This document shows, piece by piece, positions 11,160-24,500 of a stretch of 64,000 nucleotides of DNA. The notes below the pieces were generated by a model, which saw only the letters and a list, made by a program, of their open reading frames with translations, was not told where the DNA came from and ran no database searches. A program made the translations under genes and the position numbers. Position 1 is the stretch's first letter. Every line of letters begins with the position of its first letter. This DNA comes from Mercurialis annua (lineage: Eukaryota > Streptophyta > Magnoliopsida > Malpighiales > Euphorbiaceae): NCBI RefSeq assembly GCF_937616625.2, contig NC_065570.1, forward strand, positions 39,625,665 to 39,689,664, in the 5' to 3' direction.

Positions 11160-11800
11160 GAATATCTCTTTTATATAAAACCGAAAATCAAGCTAATGTG
11201 AACCGGATGTGAACCTATATAAACTGAACTACCTTAATTCAATTTTAAATATAATTTGTCTTTGTGCTCTTTACAATATTAAATGACATTTTATATAGAG
11301 AAAATTTTAAAATTAAATGTCTGATTTTATTTTCAATTTTAGACCTAATTTTTAAATTCTTTTATTTTCCTATAATTTTCCCTATTTTTTCTCTTTTTGT
11401 CAGTTTCTTTAATCTTCTTCACAATTCCTCTCTCCCACTTTTTTCTTTATTTTCCTCACTTGCCATCAATTGATTCTTCTCTGTTTTTCTTGTGCGACTC
11501 TTTTAAGTATACTGTTTTTAACAGTCTATAAAATCTAAATCAACCTGATGTTAACCTGATTTGAACCTATATCAACTGAACTATTTTAATTCATTTATTT
11601 TATAAAATTTGTCTAACTGCCCTTTATAATCTCAACTGACATTTTATATAGATAAAATTTTGAGATTTAGTGTAATCTACAAATTGAATATCTCTTTTAA
11701 GTGAAATGTATTTGATAGTCTATAAAACTAAAAATCGACCTGATGTGAATATGATATGAACCTATATCAACTGAATTTCTTAAAATCATTTTTTTTATAG
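11160..11800. repeat. Three dispersed copies of an 80 bp repeat
   Basis: Similar blocks start at about 11175, 11523 and 11716: roughly tctataaaat...cgacctgatgtgaac...gaacctatatcaactgaact, each followed by similar AT-rich DNA and caactgacattttatata-like sequence. The 190-350 bp spacing suggests a degraded tandem array or the repeat-rich end of an unknown transposon. Confidence 0.55.
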
Positions 11801-12770
11801 AATCTGCCTTGAGATATCGACAAATAAAACAAATTATTTGAAATGAATCGTCTAAAATTAAGTATAATAGTCTAAACTAGATTTTTTATTTAGATCTTGC
11901 ATAATCATATGGTTGTGGTGTAATTTTACTTCTTTTTAAAATATTTTTATATAATGTATATACTTTTACTAATAAAATTTCAGCAAGTAACAATGGTAAT
12001 CTTGTAAAGATAAGAATTGGACGAGTAAACTTAAATTCTAACTGAATTCTTCTATTTGCATAACTGATTAATTTTAATTTATTTATTAATTTTTGAAATT
12101 GAACCAGCAACGGTACTACCACACCATTCCATGTCAAAGCACCTCTATTCACAAACATAAAACAAAACCATAAAATTTCTCAATTGAATTGTTCAGTGGG
12201 GCAGTCAATCGGACCCACCGGCAAATTGAATCTGAATTAATGTAACTCTGTCATACACGCACTAAGGGAACCATCAAAACTCATCTTCTTAACCTTTTAG
12301 CATTCTTCACATACTACTACTCCATTAAATTTTTTTCTAGACCTTAACCCAAATCAAAATTGAAACCCGTATCATAATCAAAACCCAGACCTATATTCTT
12401 GAATTACCGTTCTTTCTCCAGCTACGGCTCCTCTACCCGTACCAGAATCAAAACCCAGATCTGTTCTTTCGCATTTGTTTATTATATAAGGAAACCTATC
12501 ATATTTTGTTATAAAATCAACAAATTTTGGATTATAAGGAAATTGTGAAAACTTTTCATTTTTATTGAGAGATTATTGCAAAAAATTAAAAACTAAGGTA
12601 AAAACATTAGATAAGACCACTTTTGGGGGATTTATGTAGATACCCAAAAATGAAGGACTATTTTAAACTGTTTTTCAAATAAAAAGAGGTCAATTTAATA
12701 CTTCGAGGGTAGAGGTGAAACATAAAGACACGTTAAGGGTATATGTAACATTTTTTCTAGGCCAGGGTAT
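11800..12770. other. Non-coding AT-rich region
   Basis: I see only short chance frames. Two partial copies of a phrase like accagaatcaaaacccagatctgttctt occur near 12365-12395 and 12440-12470. No gene is supported. Confidence 0.4.
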
Positions 12771-12815
12771 AGACGAAAAAAAGATTAAATGTGAGGGTTT
12801 TTTAAGTAATTAAGC
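12770..12815. repeat. Terminal fragment related to the 505 bp MITE at 41740
   Basis: The sequence ...gattaaatgtgagggttttttaagtaattaagcc closely matches the right end of the MITE at 42200-42244. No matching left end is visible upstream, so this looks like a truncated or decayed copy. Confidence 0.45.
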
Positions 12816-12871
12816 CATTAATAAATAGAGTTTAGCTAAGTCATACGAGAATTTACATCTACTGTAAGATA

Positions 12872-13125
12872 CTCCCTCTGTCCCATTAGAAAGTCATACT
12901 GTTCTTTTTCTCTCATATTAAGAAAACAAAAGACATTTTTTTTATTTTGCCCTTATTAATTGTGCTTTGGAATTGTACATGTTATTAATTACCATATAAG
13001 TGTGTTTAATTATTAATATAAAATAAGGGGTAAATAAGAAAGTTTAAGCTAAAAAGGTAAAATGAGACTTTTTAAGTGGGTTATAAAAAAGTGACAATGG
13101 GACATCCTAAATGGAAGGGAGGGAA
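12872..13125. mobile_element. Stowaway-like MITE (Tc1/mariner type)
   Basis: The left end, after a TA at 12870-12871, is CTCCCTCTGTCCCATTAG. The right end, near 13095-13125, reads caatgggacatcctaaatgg then aagggaggga, an imperfect inverted copy. CTCCCTCYGTCCC is the hallmark of plant Stowaway MITEs, which insert at TA. Length is about 254 bp with no coding sequence. The right-hand TA is not preserved. Confidence 0.75.
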
Positions 13126-13800
13126 GCTAATAGAAATCGCCATATTGGTATGTATATACCATGGCTCCCATTTCGTACCCAACAAGCTCCACTAGTGCAT
13201 AAATTTAGGTCAGACACTATGTTTCACTTTAAGGAAATTTTCACGTTGTCTTTAAAAGTCCTATAAGAAGAACCAAGTTCAATGTCAAATACATCTCAAC
13301 AAGCTTAGCTCACACACGATTGTCCATAATAAAGATGTCAATTCATTTACTGGAGATACTTATTCTTACATATAATTGTGATGCTATCAACACACCCATA
13401 GTGGTAAACAAGAATTACAATTTTATCATATTCAAATTCTAGTAATAAGCATCCAATAATGTTTAAACTTCTTTAAGTTTTAGAAAGTCATATCTCCAAT
13501 CTAGCCAACTATTAAATGTAACTTTTTTTCCAATCACTAACTGATTTCAGTAATAACACCTATTTATAATATTAATTACATTAAAAATTAAGACTTAAGA
13601 ACACATATCAGAATTATAAGAATAGTGCAGGCCATGATCAAATAAATTTATATAGATATAATTCAGGGTATTTGACATTCTTGTGTCCCTGACATACAAA
13701 TATTTCCATATTTGTGCAAATTATTAAAATACTAATATTTTATCTTTCTTAAAAAAGATAATTTAATCCTAAACTTTATATAAAAGAACCATTTACCCTA
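13126..13800. other. Non-coding flank upstream of the pararetrovirus
   Basis: No gene or repeat was recognised. The left boundary of the viral sequence lies somewhere from about 13680 to 13810 and cannot be fixed by eye. Confidence 0.4.
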
Positions 13801-13812
13801 TAACATCAAAAC

Positions 13813-13890
13813 ATGAACAAGATAGAAAATTCTTTATTAAATAATTTAACCAAAGAGGATATAGAATTAATTAAACAATTAGAAAAATAA
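13813..13890 (+). CDS. Small ORF at the start of the viral segment (25 aa)
   Basis: ATG at 13813 to TAA at 13888-13890, rich in Asn, Leu, Lys and Glu. Further short frames follow up to 14145. Small ORFs before the capsid ORF occur in this family, but there is no recognisable domain, so this may be chance. Confidence 0.25.
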   Translation: MNKIENSLLNNLTKEDIELIKQLEK

Positions 13891-14149
13891 AAACAACAAA
13901 CATGAATGGTAGACAATATATACAAAATATAATAATGTAATTAAGTCCAAGTGCAAATGAAATTAAAAATTTATTAAGTGAAATAGAAAATATAGATCAT
14001 TTAAAATTAATTATAAATAAAATTTATAGACAACTGGAAATGAATGAAATAAATGATCAATTATCATTATTAGAAGATAGATTGACAAACATATAACAAA
14101 TGATAAATTTTATAGCAAAAAGAATGGGATATAATGATCATTGAGATAA

Positions 14150-15228
14150 ATGGAAGAAATAGGCGACACGCAAACGTTTACGATTGATGAACAATTTAAA
14201 CAAATAAATAATAATTTAAAAATTGTAAATCAAAATATTAAAACTATGAATTACAGACCTTATAGTTTTGTAGATACATTATATGATGAAGATGAAGGAT
14301 ATAGTAGTGGAAGTCTAACTTTACCATTAAGCGGTTTTAAGCCAATAAAAATTGACAAACCACATAATGATGAAGAAAAATTAGATAAAATATTTTATCT
14401 ATTAGAAAGTATAAAAGAAAAAGTTGAAGTTCTTGAATATAGAATAGAAAAATTAGAAAAACAAAAAGAAAGTAAAGAACTCATACATGAAGGATTAACT
14501 ATAAAAACTCAAATGCTAACTCTAGAACAAAGATTAAAATTATATGAAAACAATAAAATCGAAGAAGAAGAATTACTAGATTTAAGTCAAAAAATTGAAA
14601 ATTTAAATATGAATATTAACCAAACATCTGTTCCACTAAAATATGAAGAAGATGATATATCTGGATCTCTTAATAGAGAAGAAGAAGAAATGATAAAATG
14701 AAATATAGATATGAGAGATTATGACAATATGAAAAGAAAAATTTACAGAGAAAGACCTTTTAATAGTGACATAAAATTTATTAAGAAAACTAAAACAGAA
14801 CCGATATATCAAAATGGAGTATGGTTAGACCTAGACTGTCCAAAAGATATACAAAAAACTATAGATGAATGGTTAAAAATGAACAATATGTCTATAATAA
14901 CAAATGGATATAGTCTAGCAAAAGCATACAACTTTCTGATCAACACCTTAAAAGGAAATGCCGAATTATGGTGGAAATCCATAACACAGTTAGATAGACA
15001 AAGAATAAAATATGGAATGCAAAATGGAGAAATTCTAAGTTCATTTACTGCTAATGAAAATATAAAAGGAGTAATGCATAGATTAGAAGCCGCAATTAAA
15101 ACTGAATTTGTGGGAGGAAATTGGTTTAATGAACGAGAAAATCTTATACAATTAGAACAACAATATCTATGGAAATTACAAAATTTAACGATATGTAATA
15201 TGTGTTTTCTACCACAATATACATGTGA
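14150..15228 (+). pseudogene. Pararetrovirus capsid protein, N-terminal part
   Basis: An open frame of 183 codons from ATG 14150 (acidic, with coiled-coil-like EKVEVLEYRIEKLEKQKE) ends in TGA at 14699-14701. The same frame resumes at once to 15228, so the TGA is probably one mutation inside one ORF. The second part resembles caulimovirid capsid cores (NGYSLAKAYNFLINTLKGNA then ELWWKSI). It is cut at codon level by the CACTA element: viral sequence stops at the tga duplication 15226-15228 and continues at 34889. Confidence 0.65.
15226..15228. repeat. Target-site duplication of the CACTA element (left copy)
   Basis: The 3 bp tga directly before CACTACAAAA is repeated at 34889-34891 directly after TTTTGTAGTG. 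CACTA elements make 3 bp duplications. Confidence 0.85.
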
Positions 15229-15256
15229 CACTACAAAAAATTTGGCTTCTTGTGAC
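15229..15256 (+). repeat. CACTA terminal inverted repeat, left
   Basis: A 28 bp perfect inverted match to 34861-34888. It starts CACTACAAAAAATTTGG and ends CTTGTGAC. Confidence 0.95.
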
Positions 15257-16480
15257 AAAAAAATATGTGACAAACTATATTTTGTCATAATAAATAGGTT
15301 AGTTGTGACAAAAAAAATTATTTTGTCACAATGAGAGTTCAATGAAATGATATTGCGACAAATACATATTGTGTCAACCATTTTTGTCACTATAAAAAAT
15401 AATTATGTTTGTTGTGACTAACTATTTTGACAAAAACATGTTTTGTCGCCGTAATTTAAAATATTTTTATTATGACAAAATTATTCTTATCATAATATTT
15501 AAAAAAGTTGTGACAAATTTTATTTTGCAGCAATTAGATATATTTTGTCACTATAAAATTTAATTACGTTTGTTGTGACAAAGTATTTTGCCAATAAAAG
15601 ATATTGTAATAAATTATTATTGTGTCAAATTTTGTCGTCACTTATAAAAAAGTAAATATGTCTTTGTGACAATGTATTTTGCCAAAACAAATGTTTTGTT
15701 TTCGTATTTTAAACCTACAGTTATAACGACTGCATATGGACCTGATGTCAACCGTATGTCAACCTTATAAAACACAAACATAAACTCTTTCCACTACTGT
15801 TTATTGTGTCAAATTTATTTGTCAATAAAAAAAGTAAATTTGTTTTTCTGACAAAATATTTTGCCAAAACAAATGTTTGGTTCCGATATTTTAAAAAGAC
15901 AGTTATAATATTTATTGTGTCATATTTATTTGTCACTATATAAAAAAGTAAATATATTGTTGTGACAAAGTAATTTGCCAAAACAAATGTTTTGTGCCTG
16001 TATTTTAAACTATAGTTATAATAACCGTAAATAAACCGTTTATTGACCATATGTCAACCTTATGAAACACAAAATACACACAAAATAGAGAAAGAAAAAC
16101 TAATTGCAGAAAATAAATGGTAAAATAGAAAATATATACAGTTATAATGAAAAAATAAATTTTAGCATAATATTTAAAGACTTTAGTAACGAATTTATTT
16201 TTCAGCAATTAATTAAACTTATATAATGTTGTGATAATTAAATATTGTGTCAAATATTTTTGTCACTATAGCAATTAATTGTGTTTGTTGTGACAATGGG
16301 TTTTGACAAAAACTGTTTTGTCACTGTATATTAAAAATACAGTTATTATGATAAAATAAATTTTATCATAATATGTAAAAATATTGTGAATAATTTTATT
16401 TTTCAGCAATTAAGCGAAATTAAATGATATTGTGATTAATAAATGTTTTGTCACCATGGAATTGAAAAAAAAAATTATGA
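15257..16480. repeat. Left subterminal repeat region of the CACTA element
   Basis: Many copies of TTGTGACAAA, TTTTGTCAC and TTTTGCCAAAACAAATG. Longer units (for example 15670-15780, 15845-15960 and 15965-16075) share ttttgccaaaacaaatg...gtattttaaa...acagttataat, at spacings of roughly 120-170 bp. In En/Spm such arrays bind TNPA; the same role is inferred here. Confidence 0.7.
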
Positions 16481-16818
16481 TAACAGGTTTAAATGGGTTA
16501 TGAAATTATATTTTATTTTGATAAAAAAAGGTATATGACAATTAAGATTCAAATATCCAAATTAGGTTAATCGAAGCACTCTTCATTAGGGAAAAACTTT
16601 TTTTGCTGAATATTGACACCACACTACCGCATCAATTCCATACGTTTGTACGCTTCTCACGCCGCCGCACTTTCATTGATTTGTGTTTGTTGATGCTTAT
16701 TTGTCCAGGTATTTTTTAACTTATGAAAAGAGACTAAATTGATTAATGTAGGATGAATTTCACATTCAAATTGCTTATTTGTTCAATTGATAATTTAATT
16801 TTTTAACTGATTCGTACA

Positions 16819-17083
16819 AACTCGAGGTCGGGCTTAAAACTCGACGACTTATCACCTATTCTCGAGTTTATTAGCTCAGTAAAATCAAGAACTCGAGGTT
16901 TTGCTTCCATTTCGTCGAGTATTAAGACTTACATCAAGTTTGTGCTTTGACAGAGATAAAAAAGTCCAGTTAAGGATGTAACTCGTCGAATATTAAGCAT
17001 GACATCGAGTTTAACATTGCAAACGACGTATAAACTCGAGTTAAGTTTAAAAATTCGTCGACTATATAGGCTGACCTCGAGTA
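16819..17083. repeat. Cluster of four ~52 bp near-palindromes upstream of the transposase
   Basis: Units lie at about 16819-16869, 16890-16942, 16980-17013 and 17032-17083. The pattern is AACTCGAG/T ... GGCTT..., a central CTCGTCGAG or CGACGA core, then ...AAGCCT..., and ATCGAGTTT or CTCGAGTT. The two halves are near reverse complements. The cluster ends about 110 bp before the proposed first ATG of the transposase gene, so it may be a regulatory or protein-binding region. Confidence 0.65.
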
Positions 17084-17192
17084 TGTTTTAACAGTAACAC
17101 TAACCAAATGTTAGCCTTGTTTTAGAACTGCAGGTAGTTCAGGGAAAGAAATTGGATATATTTTTAAAATAGCTAACGGTATCTGATTTGTA

Positions 17193-20100
17193 ATGGGTAA
17201 GTTTTAATTATATTTTCAATTGATAGATTTGTACCAAATATTGATGTTGCCTAATATATTATTTTGGTATTAAAGGGACGCCATCAGACAAAAGTTGGAT
17301 GACGTCGTACCGATTTAGTTCATGTTATATTCAAGGGGTCAAAAATTTTCTGAATGTTGCAAAAGACTTTACTGATTCAAATGGAAGAGTTCGGTGTCCA
17401 TGCAAGAACTGCATCAATATTTATTTGAAGCCATTGCAAGAAGTAAAAATGGATCTATATCAATATGGAATTAGTGAAAACTACACAAACTGGGTGCACC
17501 ATGGTGAGACTTCTCAACCTCGTGATAGTTTAGATGGCTCTATTAATTCGGACAATGAATTGGAGGATAGTGGAAATGATGTTTCAGAAATGTTAGATGA
17601 TATGTGTAATGCAACTTTTATGGACACCGACATGGAAGACAGACTTCCCAATCAAGATAATAACATGCTAGAAGGAGAAGTAGCAAAATTTGCTAAATTG
17701 TGGAATGATTCTCATTGTGAACTATATCCTGGAAGTCAAAAATATTCAAAGCTCTCTTTTCTTCTTAAGATGATTAATATCAAAGCACTCACAAATTCTA
17801 GTAATAAGTCATTTTTTTCGAATTTGGAGTTGTTCAAGGATGCACTCCCGAGAGGAGAAACCCTTCCAAGTTCAAGTTATGAGGTTAAAAAATTGATGCG
17901 TGATTTAGGACTCGGTTACGTAACTATTGATGCTTGTGTAAATGATTGTGTGCTATTTTGGAAGGAAAATGAAAATCTTGACACGTGTCCAACTTGTAAG
18001 GCCCCTAGATGGAAATTAGGTTTCGGAAAACGCAAGAAGGTTGCTCAAAAAATTCTTAGACACTTCCCTTTAGTACCTAGACTTCAGAGGTTATTTATGT
18101 CTAAAGATATTGGTGAAAATATGAGGTGGCATAAGGAGAAACGTGTAGATGATGATACGATTAGACATCCAGCTGATGCTACGGAATGGAAAGATTTTGA
18201 CCAGAAATATGCTTGGTTTGGCAAAGATGCTCGTAACGTGCGACTTGGGCTTGCTAGTGATGGATTTAACCCTTTTGGAAATATGAGCACGAGTTATAGC
18301 ATGTGGCCGGTGATTGTGACGCCATATAACTTACCACCATGGAAATGCATGAAGGAGAATTTTTTGATGTTATCTTTGCTTATTCCTGGTAAAGAATCTC
18401 CCGGAAATAATATCGATGTATATTTAAGGCCATTAATTGATGAGTTAAAAGAGTTATGGGAGACCGGTGTGACAACATATGATGCATATAGCGGTAAGAA
18501 TTTTCAATTACATGCTGCATTATTATGGACAATAAATGACTTTCCAGCATATGGAATGTTATCTGGATGGAGCACAAAAGGAAAATTGGCATGTCCTGTG
18601 TGTAATAAGTGGACGTGTTCGCTAACATTAAAAAATGGAGTGAAGCAATGTTACATGGGTCATCGGAGATATTTACATGCCCAACATTCTTGGAGAAAAA
18701 GCAGAAAATTTGATGGCAAACCAGAGCACGGGTCAAAGCCTGAAGAGTTGTCAGGAGATGAAGTTCTAAGGCAATTAGATTTGCTTCCAAAAAGCCTTGT
18801 TTTTGGGAAGACACCTAACCAAAAAAAGCGTGCACGTGGTCCTGAAGAGCTCAATTGGACAAAGAGAAGTATATTCTTTGAATTGCCTTACTGGAAAACA
18901 TTAAAATTACGTCATAATTTAGATGTAATGCATATTGAGAAGAATATATGTGAAAATATATTGGGTACGTTGATGAATATTGATGGAAAATCTAAGGATA
19001 ACATTAAGGCTCGAATGGATTTAGAAGCAATGGGTATAAGAAAAGAGTTACATTTACAGCAAAAGGGAAATAAATTTTTTATGCCACTTGCTTGTTATAC
19101 ATTACCGAAGCCTGAAAGGAGAAAGTTTTGCGAATGGTTGCAGTCAATCCGGTTGCCAGACGGATATGCTTCCAATCTTTCTCGATGTGTAAGTGTTCAG
19201 GACTGCAAAGTTATGGGGATGAAAAGCCATGATTATCATATATTCTTGCAACGGTTACTTCCAGCATCAATTTGTGGGTCTTTGCGTAGTGAGGTTTACA
19301 CTGCATTATCAGAGTTGAGCTCTTTCTTTAAGGAGCTTTGTTCGAAGACTTTAAAAAGATCTACAGTTAAAAAGTTGCAGAGCGATATCATTTTGATAAT
19401 ATGTAAACTTGAGATGATATATCCTCCATCTTTTTTCGTGGTAATGATGCATTTGGCAATTCATCTGCCACGTGAAGTAGAATTAGGAGGCCCTGTTCAC
19501 TATAGGTGGATGTACTTTATTGAGAGGTTAGTTGATAAGGAAATTTTATTTTTAGTTTTCTTGCTGCAGTTTTAACTAATTTTTATATATCTATATGGTT
19601 TATTCACATTTACAACAAATTTGTTGTGCAGGTTCTTACGTACTTTGAAAAATTATGTACGTAACTTAGCTCGACCGGAGGGTTCAATTGCTGAAGCGTA
19701 TATCACTAAAGAATGTTTGAACTTTTGTTCACTGTATTTTCATGGTGTTGAGACAATATATAATCGCGTTGAGAGAAATAATTTTCCTGTGCAAATAGGA
19801 GTGGAAAATGGATTTTCCATATTTTCAAACAATGCAAGACCTTTAGGAGCTACAGAATATAAAACGTTATCCCATTCTGATTTTGAAAAATTGCAGTGGT
19901 ATGTGCTTAACAATTGTGAGGATGTTGATGAATATCTTAAGTAAGTTATTTTATTTTGAAAAAACAAAGACTTTAGAGTTTCAAAATAGCTTTATTTTAC
20001 ACTTTTTATCTAATTTTATAAACGTTGTGCAGGATTCACATTGAGGAATTACAAAAGGAAAGTGTTATAGATGTGCAAAAAAGACACCAGGCAGGATTTG

Positions 20101-20969
20101 CCAGTTGGTTCAAGGAGTGTGTAAGTATGATGCTATAAAAGTACTAAATATTGAATTATGCCTCTAATTTCACCATTAAACTTATTTTTCAGGTTGGACG
20201 CTTACGTGCTACTGGTTTGGTTGCAGCAACAGATCATATATATGCGTTGGGATTAGGTCCTGATATACGAATTGCTAGGTACAGTGGGATAATTGTCAAT
20301 GGAGTTAGGTTTCACACAGTTGAGCGTGATAATTTTCGTCGGACTCAAAATAATGGAGTTTCAGTTACGGGAGAGCATAAGTCGAAAGAAATCGAGTTTT
20401 ATGGTGTGCTAACAGATATCATTGACCTCCAATATGTTAATGGGAATCATGTTTTCTTGTTTAAATGTGATTGGTGGGATGTTGGCGATAAAAATGGAAT
20501 TAAAACAGATGGCAACTTAGTTTCTGTTAATGTGAGCCGTAAATGGTATACAGGTGATTCTTTCGTGTTGAGTTCTCAAGTACAACAGGTTTTTTATGTC
20601 AGCGATATGAAAAATGGAGGTCATTGGAAAATTGTGCAAAAATCATTTCACAGGAATATATTTGATGTGCCAGAAAAGGAAAAAGTGTGCAATGAAGATT
20701 CAATATTGAATGATGAGCCCTATCAGCAATACGAGGCAGATAATAGTCATGAAGTCGATCAAAATGGTGGTGAAAATTTGGAACTCTTGCATCCTATAGA
20801 TGTATTACCGGATGAAGTTGATGTTGGTCAAATGTTTCAAGGTCAAAACTCAAACCCGATTTATTCTAGCGATGAGGAGGATGATACTACGATCAATTAT
20901 GATGATGCCGACACTGATGTACTAGAAGACTCAAATGACAGTGACAATGAAGACGAAGACGATGATTAG
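17193..20969 (+). CDS. TNPD-type CACTA transposase (Transposase_21 family)
   Basis: This is the catalytic transposase that cuts and moves the element. Proposed exons are 17193-17196, 17276-19526, 19632-19940, 20033-20120 and 20193-20969: 3,429 nt, 1,142 aa, all GT-AG and in frame. The 4 nt first exon (ATGG/gtaag) is inferred because it joins to place the family-typical DKSWM before the in-frame Met at 17299; that Met is the alternative start. Domains: N-terminal transposase-associated cysteine motif RCPCKNC (about residues 43-50); Transposase_21 in the middle (ATEWKDFD, FNPFGNMSTSYSMWPV, LRHNLDVMHIEKN); a DUF4218-like block (MHLAIHLPREVELGGPVHY); a DUF4216-like C-terminal part ending in an acidic tail. 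Length fits the family and there is no internal stop. Confidence 0.9.
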
Positions 20970-21587
20970 TGACTGAAATTTACCGCTTATTGAACTCTTT
21001 TTGGATTCTTGTAGCTTGTTTGAAAGTATGAATTTTACTGAGAGATGCTTTTTTATATTGCCTTGAATGTAGATTGTAGAATTTTGGTGTTTTATGGCAG
21101 TAGTTATGCAGCCCAACATGAAATTTGTGGAAAACTGGATAGCAGAAACTCGATGTGTTGATGAAAACTCGTCGAGATATTAGACACACATCGAGTTTGA
21201 ACGTATGGAATTATATATGAGATATCAGCCAAACATTCAATTGATTCCTTTGGTTTAGTTTGATTTTAAGGTTTGGTGTAATACCAATTATTTTTTCTCA
21301 ATTTTGTACTTCTACTATAGAACAGAACAGAAAAATAGAATTGAACTCCTGCCTTTTAATATAACTATTGACAATTCACAATTTTGCGGAAATTTGCTAA
21401 AACACTACACATATTGTAACTACCTGTTTTTACAAATACTCTAAAATAGTCTTCAAATAAGAAATAAATGGACATTTATGTCCTCCAAGCAAAATAAAAG
21501 TGTGACAAAAAGGAGACTTTCTTTACAAACAAAAATCAATAACATTCTTCATCTTGAACCTCCATAAATTAGCTTCCTCTTCACTCC
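20970..21587. other. Convergent intergenic region of the CACTA element, with one near-palindrome
   Basis: This is the 3' flank shared by the transposase (plus) and the Ulp1 gene (minus). One copy of the 52 bp palindromic motif lies at 21147-21199 (aaactcgatg...ctcgtcgag...catcgagttt). No coding sequence is seen. Confidence 0.5.
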
Positions 21588-24500
21588 CTAGGCAGATGTT
21601 CTCTTGAGTTTTAGAGGACCCTCATCTTCACTAACACAACAAGAGCTTTCCTTCCAACGAGCATACAAATATAATGACGAAGCGTAACGAGCACGGTGTT
21701 CTTTGACATCATAATCATGCCCCATAACTTTCCCATCAACAAAGAACTCAGCAGCGGAAAACATATGAACTCCACAATCACTACGAAAAGTGAGAAAAAA
21801 ATAAAAAAACATAAGAAACAAGGTTGACATTAGGTTCCTATTCTGTGACCATAACTCTTTAATATAACCCAACCAACTAAAGCTAAAAACAAATTATAGA
21901 CTTACACATCATTTTGGATAGGCATGTTTTCCACAATCTCTATTCTGAACGGATCAGTTATTCTCTTTCCCTCATAAGCACCGGCAGTAGTATCGATGTC
22001 ATCTCGAGAATCATAAAAATTGGTAGCTTGAAGGAATAGTGGAAGTAACACACTATAGGAAGTAACATATTCAGTTGCTGATCTGTCATATTGCGCCGAC
22101 CTCAACGAATTGTAGATATAGATGCATCGTTCCTTGAAATTCAGGCGAGCCAAAATCCAATGCCAATCGTTAACACAATTGATCGGAAAAAGAACATCGT
22201 CAACATCAGCCCAATTCGTATTGCAACGCATAGCACCACCTTTAATGTAGATAGCCACTGTATGTTTCAAAGAAACAAGTGACACATCTTGCTTTTTCTT
22301 GTATGCTGTGTAGAGAGTTTGAATACGCCGATCAAAATAATTATCAGTTGACGTACATCTACTGTTTGCAGCACATCCAGATTTTATTTTCTTTCTCAGA
22401 TAATAAAAGAGAACATCTACATGCTGCCAAATAAACAAAATTCAAGGTTAAGTAGCCATACAGTCACAACAATGTTATTAACTAAGTGAGCATTAAAACA
22501 GGATTTACTTACAGAACACTCAAGAGGCTTTCCAACGTGGTAGAGATGGTAAAACCAGGATTTCGTTTCAATATCAACCACGCCAAGAGAAAGACGAGGA
22601 TGGAATTTATCAATCTTTGGATCGTATATCCAGTATTGTCTTCTAAACAAACAAAGAAAAAAAAATTAAATAAGTGAGCATTAAAACAGAACTGAAAAAA
22701 GTTAGTCGAGATACGAACTTGGCCCCTTTAGGACGTCCTTCTTCCAGCCAATTCTGAATGATGTCTTGTTTGGTGGCATCACTGAATAAAATGTGATTAG
22801 CATCAAATGGACAAATACGGACTTTACAACCAGTTTGCGTCGGTATGAAGCGGCTTGAAGAAGGACCAGACTACCAAAAACATAAGAGAGGATACAGTAA
22901 GTAAACTATAAAATTAAACTATAAATATAATTTAAAGCAAACAATACCTCCTTTGATTTGAATTCAGCAATCGATTCACTTGCATTTTTTTTAGTCTGAT
23001 TGATGGTGTCATCTGGTGGAGATTTTAAATTCAACTCGCTTTGTCGCGAAACCTAGTAAATTGACAATAAACAAATTAATATAGTTAATCAAAACAGCTT
23101 AATATCAAATTATTAAATATACCTCAAAATTCGGAGAGATAACATCAACGTGTTCGGAAGAAACAATAACACAAGGTTCACCACGGTCATCCTTGCCTTC
23201 AAGTACAGCCTTCTCGCAAACCAAATCTTCCAATTCGACTTTTTCAGCACCTTCTTCTTCATCAGCAGACTCCCTACCATCCCTTTCTTTGCTGGAAGTA
23301 GCTTTAGTATCAGCAGAAACAGGAACAACAGACTCCCTACCATCCCTTTCTTCTCGTTCCGTTACTATAGAAGTACCATTTTTACTTGGTTTCACTGAAA
23401 TGTCCTCTGCAGGAAGAACAACCTTTTTTCCTTTGTCAACCCTTGTCTGCAAGCCATCAGAAACATCATGTTTCTCAATTTCAACCTGATATAGATATGG
23501 AGTTCACATTAGGTTCCCATCAGGTTACAATAACATAATATGAAATAACATAAATTATATTTAACTAAACTCTAAGTGATAAAAGTACAAAATACATAAA
23601 TCAAAACAAATTACCGTTTTAGAATCACCAATCAGAGTTAGCCTATCATTCAATGAATTGACAACTGTCAAAAGTTCGGAACATTTGGAAGTGAATAAAC
23701 GTTTCAAATCCATTATATCATCCTTAATCGTCTTTTGACCAGCCATCAAAATTTCCAGCCTCTCTTCCATAACATTTAAATTCGAAGTGTTCGACGTTGA
23801 TTCACCGTCCTTCAATATATTAAATGCCGGACAATAACCCTCCTCGTTTCCCTTAATTTTTTTGAATAAGTCACCTAGACGAAGGGCATTCATCTCTGCC
23901 GGGGTTGGAACAATTGATCGGAAAATCATCTACACATAACAAATGAACACCATATATGAAAACAGAGTCAATGATAAATTACATTTGAAAAATTGAAAAT
24001 TTAACACATACGAACCTCATCGGATGCAATCTCAACAAATAAATCCCTGTCAACATCAATGTATTTTGCAGGAACGAATGCTTGCCACCTCAGAATCCGC
24101 GGGATAGCATCTTTGTTCACTAGCTGAGCAAAGGTATTTTCCACCGCCGGGCAACACTCGTAGAACCAACATACCAGTGCATATGGTAAACCTTGAAGTC
24201 GATACTGGTAAATGTTGTCTTCAATAATAAGAGATCCCGGACTAAGAACAGCTCTTTTTGACAAAGAATCAAACGTGTACTTGAAAACGTCAATACCCCA
24301 TGGATAGTCGTTCAAATCAGCCGAATCAACTACGTCAAAGTCCTTCAAAGGGATACGAGCAGTCCTCGGTGAAGCAAGCAAGAAGTTATGCAAAAAATGC
24401 ATAAATGCTATCTTAAACCCATCCTCCTCCGACTCCCAACGCCTAGCTTTGAAAAAATCCTGAAGGGTCTGTTTAGAAACAGATTGCAGCCCGCTGAAGT

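Noticed and set aside
11264..11473. Hydrophobic 69-residue frame (Phe/Leu-rich, membrane-like)
   Set aside because: It comes from T-rich sequence in a repeat field, with no context or homology.
14809..15390. Minus-strand 193-codon frame
   Set aside because: It is a shadow of the viral capsid frame on the other strand and runs across the CACTA boundary.
23105..23489. Separate acidic or Ser-rich proteins on either strand
   Set aside because: The minus-strand frame is exon 4 of the Ulp1-like gene; the plus-strand frames are its shadow.
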